The translations under genes were made by a program, and so were the position numbers. This document shows positions 5,180 through 10,558 of a stretch of 10,558 nucleotides of DNA, one piece after another; position 1 is the stretch's first letter, and each line of letters starts with the position of its first letter. Under the pieces are notes generated by a model that saw nothing but the letters and a program-made list of their open reading frames with translations, searched no databases and was not told the DNA's origin. Source of the stretch: Anaerolineales bacterium. Its GTDB lineage: Bacteria > Chloroflexota > Anaerolineae > Anaerolineales > Villigracilaceae. The stretch is taken from the NCBI GenBank assembly GCA_024763295.1, contig JANTFU010000058.1:1-10558 (forward strand). The letters are read 5' to 3'.

Positions 5180-6832
5180 CTACTTCAACATCGGCATCTT
5201 GATGCCATGCCGTTTCGCGGCAGCAATGGCGCTCTCATAACCCGCATCCGCATGACGGACAATGCCCAAGCCGGGATCGGTCGTCAGCACACGCGAGAGA
5301 CGTTTGGCGGCAGCGGGCGTGCCGTCCGCCACGATGACTTGCCCGGCGTGTTGGGAATAGCCCATCCCGACACCGCCGCCATGATGGAAGGAGACCCACG
5401 TCGCGCCGCCAACGGCGTTGATGAGCGCATTCAGGATCGCCCAGTCCGAGACGGCGTCGGAACCATCTTTCATCGCTTCCGTTTCCCGATTTGGCGACGC
5501 GACGGACCCGGAATCGAGATGGTCTCGTCCAATCGCAATGGGGGCGGAGATGATGCCTTGTTTCACCAACTCGTTGAAGCGCAAACCTGCTAGTTCACGT
5601 TCGCCATAGCCCAACCAGCAAATGCGCGAGGGAAGTCCCTGCACGGGGACTTTTTCCTCCGCCATCTTGATCCAGCGATGGAGGTGTTCGTCGTTGGGGA
5701 AGAGTTCGAGAATGGCTTCATCGGTGCGTAAAATATCTTCGTAGTCGCCCGAAAGCGCCACCCAGCGGAAGGGACCTTTTCCCTCGCAGAAGAGTGGGCG
5801 GATATAAGCGGGCACAAAGCCGGGGAAGTTGAAGGCATCTTTGATGCCATAATCAAACGCCTGCTGGCGGATATTATTGCCGTAGTCGAAAGTCTCTGCG
5901 CCGGCTTTTTGCATGGCAAGCATCGCTTCGACATGCGTTGCCATCGACTTGCGCGCCATTTCTTTATATTTTTCGGGGTCAGTTTCACGCAGTTGATCGG
6001 CTTCTGCAACGCTCAAGCCGGAGGGCACATACATCAACGCTTCGTGCGCCGAGGTTTGGTCGGTGACCACATCGGGGGTGATGCCGCGCCTGACCATTTC
6101 GGGCAGCACATCTGCCGCGTTGCCGACGAGGGCAATCGAGAGCGCTTTTTCGGCAGCGACCGCGTCATTCACCAGCTGCATGGCTTCATCAAGGGAATCA
6201 ACCATTTCGTCCACATAGCCGATGTCGAGACGGCGCTGGGCGCGGGCGCGATCAACTTCCACGCACAAACCAACTCCCTCGTTCATCGTAATCGACAGGG
6301 GTTGAGCGCCGCCCATGCCCCCCAAACCTGCGGTCAGGACAAATTTCCCTTTTAACGATCCCCAGCCCCTCTGGCGTGCGAGCGCGCCGAAGGTTTCGTA
6401 TGTCCCCTGCAAAATGCCCTGCGTGCCAATATAAATCCACGAGCCAGCCGTCATCTGTCCGTACATCATCAAGCCTTTGGCTGCCAACTCATCGAAATGC
6501 TCCCAAGTCGCCCAGGCGGGGACGAGGTTCGAGTTGGCAATCAGGACGCGCGGCGCGTCAACGTGCGATTTGAAAACGGCGACAGGCTTGCCCGACTGCA
6601 CGAGCAGAGTTTCATCTTCTTCGAGATTTTTGAGCGATTCGAGAATGGCGTCGAAGCATTCCCAGTTGCGAGCAGCTTGTCCGCGCCCGCCGTAGACGAC
6701 CAGCTTTTCGGGGATTTCCGCCACTTCGGGCGAGACGTTGTGCTGGATCATGCGGTAGGGGGCTTCGATTAGCCAGTTTTTACAGGTCAGTTTGGTTCCG
6801 GTTGGGGGGTGAACAATACGCGGTTCAGACAT
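5180..6832 (-). CDS. hutU: Urocanate hydratase (urocanase)
   Basis: Converts urocanate to 4-imidazolone-5-propanoate with a tightly bound NAD+ used as an electrophile, the second step of histidine degradation. The 550-residue length is close to the usual 556. Family landmarks are VVYGGRGQAARNW (45-57), the glycine-rich NAD site GLGGMGGAQPLS (169-180), DQTSAHEALMYVPSG (258-272), VQGLPSRICW (397-406) with the conserved active-site Cys405, GRDHLDSGSVASPNRETE (435-452) and SFHHGGGVGMGYSQHAG (481-497). The ATG at 6832 is supported by AAAGGAG a few bases upstream. No hutH, hutI or hutF is in the window, so the rest of the pathway must lie elsewhere. It starts 61 bases after the lipoprotein gene ends. 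Confidence 0.97.
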   Translation of the reverse strand: MSEPRIVHPPTGTKLTCKNWLIEAPYRMIQHNVSPEVAEIPEKLVVYGGRGQAARNWECFDAILESLKNLEEDETLLVQSGKPVAVFKSHVDAPRVLIANSNLVPAWATWEHFDELAAKGLMMYGQMTAGSWIYIGTQGILQGTYETFGALARQRGWGSLKGKFVLTAGLGGMGGAQPLSITMNEGVGLCVEVDRARAQRRLDIGYVDEMVDSLDEAMQLVNDAVAAEKALSIALVGNAADVLPEMVRRGITPDVVTDQTSAHEALMYVPSGLSVAEADQLRETDPEKYKEMARKSMATHVEAMLAMQKAGAETFDYGNNIRQQAFDYGIKDAFNFPGFVPAYIRPLFCEGKGPFRWVALSGDYEDILRTDEAILELFPNDEHLHRWIKMAEEKVPVQGLPSRICWLGYGERELAGLRFNELVKQGIISAPIAIGRDHLDSGSVASPNRETEAMKDGSDAVSDWAILNALINAVGGATWVSFHHGGGVGMGYSQHAGQVIVADGTPAAAKRLSRVLTTDPGLGIVRHADAGYESAIAAAKRHGIKMPMLK

Positions 6833-6868
6833 GGATACTCCTTTGAAAAGAATATTTAACGTAACGAT

Positions 6869-6874
6869 ATTATA
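6869..6874 (-). promoter_or_regulatory. Possible -10 element of hutU
   Basis: A perfect TATAAT on the minus strand starts 37-42 bases upstream of the hutU ATG, in the gap after the lipoprotein gene. No good -35 hexamer lies 16-18 bases further upstream, so this is only a candidate. It would let hutU be transcribed apart from the lipoprotein gene. Confidence 0.35.
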
Positions 6875-6893
6875 CGCCTATTGCATCAAGTCT

Positions 6894-8351
6894 CTATTTC
6901 TCAACTTTGATCGAATCAATAATTGGGAAAAAACAATCTGCCGCTACCTGCGCAGGATTTTCTTCACCACTTGGGAAATAGTTGAAATAAATGGTAATCA
7001 TATCTTCTGCCCCCATAAACGTAATAATGGTTTTATATGTATCCCATGTATTATTTGTTTCTGGATTGTGGATAAAAAGAATATCCATCGGGACACCATT
7101 TTCATTATCGTATACAGCTCCTTCTAACACTTCTGTGTTTTCCCATCCTTCTGCGAGCCCATACATTAGATGTATATATTCATCAACATCTAAAACAAAA
7201 CCTTCATTAAGCCGCACCTGAGTTATCTCGGCAAAATGAGCTTTTCCATCCCAAAGGTTGGGCGCTTCGTTAAAGTAAGCAACTGCTTGTGTATTCTCAG
7301 TAACATTCGATGCTGTTCTAACGAACTCGCCTGCACTCGATGACATTGCATCCGCGACCAGATTGGCATTGTGTTGATCTTGCTCGGCAGTACCCGAGTA
7401 ATCAACAAAATACCAGTCGGGAGGTAGTGTTATTTCATAATGATTCACTTCGTCGGTTATTTGAGTTTGCCCATCCGGTAGATGAAGGAATGTATAAGCC
7501 GTATCTTGCCCCCACCCGGCTTCGGAAATTGGCTCTTCCTCATCTTCACCAGAGCCAAGCTGCAATGTCGTTGAAAAAGAGCGTAAAGTCAGACGCAAAT
7601 CATCTAAAACGCTATAGCTGGGGTCAAGGGTTTGAAAAGTAATTTCAAGGTAAGCTTTCCCAGTGTTCGCAAGAATATACGTTGTGTGAAGCGGGGGTTC
7701 CCCAGTAACTTCTGCTTCGATAATCACCATCGGCATACCACTATCTGAGATGACTTTGACAACATTATTCGGCACAACATCACTAGGCAAATCGTGCAGG
7801 AAAATCTTTGCATAGCGATCAAGCGGAACAGCAATTCTTTCCGGCTCATAAAATTGCGCTACCGTCATAAACACGGTTTTGCCGGGTTCAAGCTGTTCAG
7901 ATGTGTTTTTAAAAGCGCACATCGAATAGAGCATATCTTCATAATCCTGCAATGCTAGTTCAGAAAACCACTTTATCCAATAAGCAACGTCCAAGTTATT
8001 CTCTGTAGCTGCCTTATATACTGTATCTAGCCTGTCTTTTTCAGCAGGTGTAACAACCCAGGTAGAATCAAAAGCAAATGAAAAATCAATGTCATTAAAT
8101 ACATAGCGCCAAGCCTCTGCGGTAGCAGGATTTTCAGCTTCATTCAAAGGCAAGTCATAAACAGGGATTTCATCCTCTGCAGGTATAACGGGTGTTGACA
8201 TAGGCGGTAAGCTGGTTTCTGTTGGTTGAACTTTTACTGTCGGTATCACTGTCAGAGTTGGTGCCACATCACTTACAGGCAGTTCTACATTTGAACTGCA
8301 CGCCGACAGCAAAATAAGGATTAAAAAATAGAGTTGCTTTTGAATTTGCAT
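6894..8351 (-). CDS. Secreted lipoprotein with two related domains, function unknown
   Basis: The 485-residue product starts MQIQKQLYFLILILLSAC, a short basic-hydrophobic signal ending in a lipobox (LSAC), so Cys18 is probably lipidated and the protein anchored outside the cytoplasmic membrane. Residues 19-65 are a Pro/Thr/Ser/Val-rich linker. Two domains of about 180 residues follow, roughly 84-262 and 301-483. They share the order D-x-Y, a stretch of 25-27 residues, G-x-P-M-x-I, then a Thr/aromatic-rich beta segment (204-241 and 418-458). The shape recalls extracytoplasmic PsbP/Mog1-like folds, but this is a guess. I chose the ATG at 8351 because AGGAGG lies 9 bases before it; a longer frame to 8402 would put 17 residues before the signal peptide. 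The gene appears more A+T-rich than its neighbours. Confidence 0.8.
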   Translation of the reverse strand: MQIQKQLYFLILILLSACSSNVELPVSDVAPTLTVIPTVKVQPTETSLPPMSTPVIPAEDEIPVYDLPLNEAENPATAEAWRYVFNDIDFSFAFDSTWVVTPAEKDRLDTVYKAATENNLDVAYWIKWFSELALQDYEDMLYSMCAFKNTSEQLEPGKTVFMTVAQFYEPERIAVPLDRYAKIFLHDLPSDVVPNNVVKVISDSGMPMVIIEAEVTGEPPLHTTYILANTGKAYLEITFQTLDPSYSVLDDLRLTLRSFSTTLQLGSGEDEEEPISEAGWGQDTAYTFLHLPDGQTQITDEVNHYEITLPPDWYFVDYSGTAEQDQHNANLVADAMSSSAGEFVRTASNVTENTQAVAYFNEAPNLWDGKAHFAEITQVRLNEGFVLDVDEYIHLMYGLAEGWENTEVLEGAVYDNENGVPMDILFIHNPETNNTWDTYKTIITFMGAEDMITIYFNYFPSGEENPAQVAADCFFPIIDSIKVEK

Positions 8352-8360
8352 GGCAAATTT

Positions 8361-8366
8361 CCTCCT
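8361..8366 (-). promoter_or_regulatory. Ribosome binding site of the lipoprotein gene
   Basis: AGGAGG on the minus strand, 9 bases before the ATG at 8351. It decides between that start and the longer frame from 8402. Confidence 0.8.
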
Positions 8367-8385
8367 GTAATATAGTGGATGGAAC

Positions 8386-8415
8386 ATTATACGGCTTATC
8401 ACAGATAATAGCCAA
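8386..8415 (-). promoter_or_regulatory. Sigma-70-type promoter of the lipoprotein gene
   Basis: On the minus strand TTGGCT (8415-8410) stands 18 bases before a perfect TATAAT (8391-8386). The -35 matches TTGACA at 4 of 6 positions. Transcription would begin about 25-30 bases before the start codon and include the AGGAGG. Confidence 0.55.
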
Positions 8416-8496
8416 ACTTGGCAACTCCTTCAGAGCAAAGTACACTTGGGGAGCATATTTCACACACACATAATAGAGAAAATATTTAGAAGTTGA

Positions 8497-8600
8497 CAAA
8501 ATACAGTTCCTGAGCGTAGTCGCAGGACGGCGTTCTCAGGAAAACCGCTCTTCGACTGCGGACTTCACATCGCAGTCCTCCGCTCAGAGACTGAATTTTG
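8497..8600. repeat. Inverted-repeat element in the divergent region
   Basis: The 20-base ends CAAAATACAGTTCCTGAGCG (8497-8516) and CGCTCAGAGACTGAATTTTG (8581-8600) are inverted with 17 of 20 positions matching. Inside lies GACTGCG (8554-8560) with CGCAGTC (8571-8577). The 104-bp element has no coding capacity and looks like a dispersed palindromic repeat of the CCTGAGCG-AGTCG-AGGAC kind. Confidence 0.65.
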
Positions 8601-8616
8601 CACTTTGTTTAATTTA

Positions 8617-8658
8617 TGCCTTAGATACAAGGCAGAGCCGTTCATCTCTATCTCTGCC
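8617..8658 (+). promoter_or_regulatory. Leader with two overlapping hairpins
   Basis: TGCCTT (8617-8622) can pair with AAGGCA (8629-8634), or GGCAGAG (8631-8637) can pair with CTCTGCC (8652-8658). The two share bases 8631-8634 and cannot form together. The second hairpin abuts the ribosome binding site GAGGAAG (8659-8665). Regulation by RNA folding is possible but speculative. Confidence 0.35.
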
Positions 8659-8669
8659 GAGGAAGAACA

Positions 8670-10406
8670 ATGTCTCCACAAACTCAATATTTTAAAGCCA
8701 CAGAAGACTTCCGCCGCGCGCGCCAAAAAGCCGCGATTGAAGGGATTCTCGCTCGCCTAAGCGGAGAAAGCACCGAGCTACTCTCTTACGAAGAAGTGCG
8801 CCAAAAATTGCGTGCGGTCGAGAGCAACAAAACCGTTCTGCGCGATATTCCCCTCGATGCGATTGTTGGCAGCGTCGGACGCAACCAAGATTTTACGCGC
8901 AGCTTTCTGCCACGCTTCGATAGCGATCAGGAACGCTGGGCGGGCGTGATGAGCGCCGCCACCGGTCCGATCGGCTTACCGCCCATTGACGTTTATCAGA
9001 TCGGCGAAGCCTTTTTTGTGCTTGACGGCAATCACCGCGTTTCGGTGGCACGCGAGCTGGGCGCTAAAACCATCCAAGCCTTTGTGCGTGAAGTGCGGAC
9101 GCGCGTCAACGTCACTCCCGATCTCAAACCCGACGACTTAATTATCAAAGCCGAAGAACTGGAGTTCTTCGAGCGTACCCAGTTGGATAAAAGCCGCCCG
9201 GAAACCGATTTCAGTACCAGCTTACCCGGTCAATACCCTATTTTGTTAGAACATATCGAAGTCCATCGCTATTTTATGGGCTTGGACGAACACCGCGATA
9301 TTTCCTACGAAGAGGCTGTTTTGCACTGGCATGACGAAGTCTATATGCCGATTGTGACCCTGATTCGTGATCGCGGCATTTTGCGTCACTTCCCCGAACG
9401 CAGCGAAATGGAACTGTACTTATGGATTTCAAGCCATCGCGCAGAACTGGAAAAAAATCTAAATTGGCAAATCAGCCCCGAACATGCTATCGGCGACCTG
9501 ACGTATCAATTTAGTGAGGAGTTTTCGCTCCGCTTCTCGCGTTTGCTTTACGGCATTCTTGATGCTGTCATCCCCGACCCGCTCGAATCTGGCCCGGCGC
9601 CGGGCACTTGGCGCGCAGAACTCGAAAAACGCCTTGAAAAAGAAGACGAACTCTTCATCAACATCCTGACTCTGATTAGTCATAACGACCCCAATTGGCT
9701 GGCATTGGAACAGTCAATCATTTTAGCCAATCAGGAAAGCGGTCAAATTCAAGGGTTGCACGTCACCCAAACTGGAGATGAAAACTCCACTGAAGCCCAC
9801 GACCAACTCAAGGTTGAGTTCGAGGCGCGTTGTCAGGCTGCCGGGCTATCGGGGGCTTTGGCATTCACATCCGGTTCTGTGGCGCGCGTCGCTTGTGATC
9901 GCTCTTATTGGACGGATATTATCGTTACACAGGTTTCCTATCCCCCCGGCGATCATCCGATTGCGCGCTTTGCTTCAGGCTTGCGCACGATGATTCGGCG
10001 TTGTCCGCGTCCCATGTTGGTCGTGCGCAAGCAAACTTCCCCACTGCGCCATGCGCTACTGGCGTATAACGGCACGCCAAAATCAAAAGAAGCGCTCTAT
10101 TTGGCAGCGTATATGCGCGAAAATTGGCACACGGAACTCAGCGTGCTGATTATCGAACATAGCGAGATTGATGCCGATGCGATCTATAACGAAGCGAACG
10201 CTTATTTGGAAGGGCTGGATGCGAATTTTATTCGCCACGCGAGCGGAACGCGCAGCGATATTATCTTGGCAGTTGCCGAGGAAGTGGGTGCCGACTTTAT
10301 CTTAATCGGCGGCTACAAATCCAGTTCAATGGTGGAAGTGTTTCTCGGCAGTGTGGTGGATGCAGTTTTGCGAAAGACCGAAATTCCGCTCTTAATCTGT
10401 CGATAG
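8670..10406 (+). CDS. ParB-like domain fused to two UspA domains
   Basis: A 578-residue cytoplasmic protein, no signal peptide or membrane segment. Residues about 58-142 resemble a ParB/sulfiredoxin-like domain: IPLDAIVGSVGR (60-71), then DVYQIGEAFFVLDGNHRVSVARELG (107-131) with the characteristic DGNHR. The middle (190-300), with EHIEVHRYFMGLD and HFPERSEMELYLWISSHR (240-257), is a mostly helical region I recall beside DUF4032-like proteins; its role is unknown. A first universal-stress-protein domain (about 326-454) is degenerate but ends with RCPRPMLVVRK. The second (458-578) is better kept and ends GGYKSSSMVEVFLGS (547-561). Compared with the ATP motif G-2x-G-9x-G-S/T, its second glycine is Lys550. 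GAGGAAG (8659-8665) supports the start. A stress-response or ligand-sensing role is inference only. Confidence 0.8.
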   Translation: MSPQTQYFKATEDFRRARQKAAIEGILARLSGESTELLSYEEVRQKLRAVESNKTVLRDIPLDAIVGSVGRNQDFTRSFLPRFDSDQERWAGVMSAATGPIGLPPIDVYQIGEAFFVLDGNHRVSVARELGAKTIQAFVREVRTRVNVTPDLKPDDLIIKAEELEFFERTQLDKSRPETDFSTSLPGQYPILLEHIEVHRYFMGLDEHRDISYEEAVLHWHDEVYMPIVTLIRDRGILRHFPERSEMELYLWISSHRAELEKNLNWQISPEHAIGDLTYQFSEEFSLRFSRLLYGILDAVIPDPLESGPAPGTWRAELEKRLEKEDELFINILTLISHNDPNWLALEQSIILANQESGQIQGLHVTQTGDENSTEAHDQLKVEFEARCQAAGLSGALAFTSGSVARVACDRSYWTDIIVTQVSYPPGDHPIARFASGLRTMIRRCPRPMLVVRKQTSPLRHALLAYNGTPKSKEALYLAAYMRENWHTELSVLIIEHSEIDADAIYNEANAYLEGLDANFIRHASGTRSDIILAVAEEVGADFILIGGYKSSSMVEVFLGSVVDAVLRKTEIPLLICR

Positions 10407-10416
10407 GCTCAAAACT

Positions 10417-10530
10417 AAGTAATCGAGCAAAAGTAATCTAGTAAAACGTAGCGCGACATTTATGTCGCCTACCCCTAAAAAGCGATAAATGTCGCATTAC
10501 GAATGCAAGAAAACTTTTGCTCAGGTACTT
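10417..10530. repeat. MITE-like inverted-repeat element after the UspA fusion gene
   Basis: The 18-base ends AAGTAATCGAGCAAAAGT (10417-10434) and ACTTTTGCTCAGGTACTT (10513-10530) are inverted with 15 of 18 positions matching. The centre holds a perfect GCGACAT-TT-ATGTCGC palindrome (10453-10468) and another GCGAT...GTCGC copy (10482-10495). There is no coding capacity. It lies 10 bases after the stop codon and could act as a 3' RNA structure, though no terminator T run is evident. The window's last 28 bases show nothing further. Confidence 0.65.
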
Positions 10531-10558
10531 AATAACTTTAGTTTCGCCAAAATAAGAT

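Larger units (their letters stand above)
8352..8669. other. 318-bp divergent intergenic region
   Basis: This gap separates the lipoprotein gene (leftward) from the UspA fusion gene (rightward). The part near the lipoprotein holds its ribosome binding site and promoter, the middle (8497-8600) is an inverted-repeat element, and the right end (8617-8658) is a structured leader. No further gene is visible. Confidence 0.75.

Noticed and set aside
5909..6355. 148-codon plus-strand frame inside hutU
   Set aside because: It is a shadow of the conserved urocanase on the other strand, with low-complexity His/Gly-rich translation.
8352..8402. Longer N-terminus of the lipoprotein
   Set aside because: It would put 17 residues before a complete signal peptide and start upstream of the AGGAGG, across the predicted promoter.
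8493..8498. TTGACA as a plus-strand -35 box for the UspA fusion gene
   Set aside because: No -10-like hexamer lies 16-18 bases downstream; that position is GC-rich repeat sequence.

Overview
The window looks like a chromosomal piece of a Chloroflexota bacterium, probably Anaerolineae-like. This is an inference from three things: a type-2 (PyrF-family) OMP decarboxylase, a secreted lipoprotein with a Pro/Thr-rich linker, and many degenerate intergenic palindromes of the 'TTCACCACAGAAAACACGGAG' kind that I associate with that group. No phylogenetic marker (rRNA, ribosomal protein) is present, so the assignment is tentative. I found no tRNA, rRNA, CRISPR array, transposase, phage gene or recognisable defence system.

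Layout: 1-111 is a C/A-rich leader with a heptad repeat. 112-2722 (+) holds three pyrimidine genes, pyrB (aspartate carbamoyltransferase), pyrF (OMP decarboxylase) and pyrE (orotate phosphoribosyltransferase), which cover steps 2, 6 and 5 of UMP synthesis. They are followed by a Nudix hydrolase (2847-3473). Every gap in this run is filled by an imperfect palindrome. 3474-4119 is a 646-bp gene-free stretch packed with inverted repeats, including three nested ones. Then come a small single-domain asparaginase-like protein (4120-4623, +) and a strong bidirectional terminator (4631-4673). The minus strand next carries dtd (D-aminoacyl-tRNA deacylase), hutU (urocanate hydratase) and a 485-residue lipoprotein, transcribed right to left in the order lipoprotein, hutU, dtd. 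A 318-bp divergent intergenic region (8352-8669) holds a lipoprotein promoter, an inverted-repeat element and a structured leader. Last is a 578-residue protein (8670-10406, +) that joins a ParB-like N-terminal domain, an uncharacterised helical middle and two UspA domains. The window ends in another inverted-repeat element.

The pyr genes form a functional set and are probably co-transcribed. The rest looks like ordinary housekeeping genes and one-gene units, not a single system. HutU is the only histidine-degradation gene here.

The most notable observations are a palindromic element inside the pyrF reading frame that seems to add about 17 residues to the enzyme, the ParB-like/UspA fusion protein, the internal duplication in the lipoprotein, and families of related palindromes shared between distant gaps. 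No computation was possible, so all family assignments rest on motifs read by eye.
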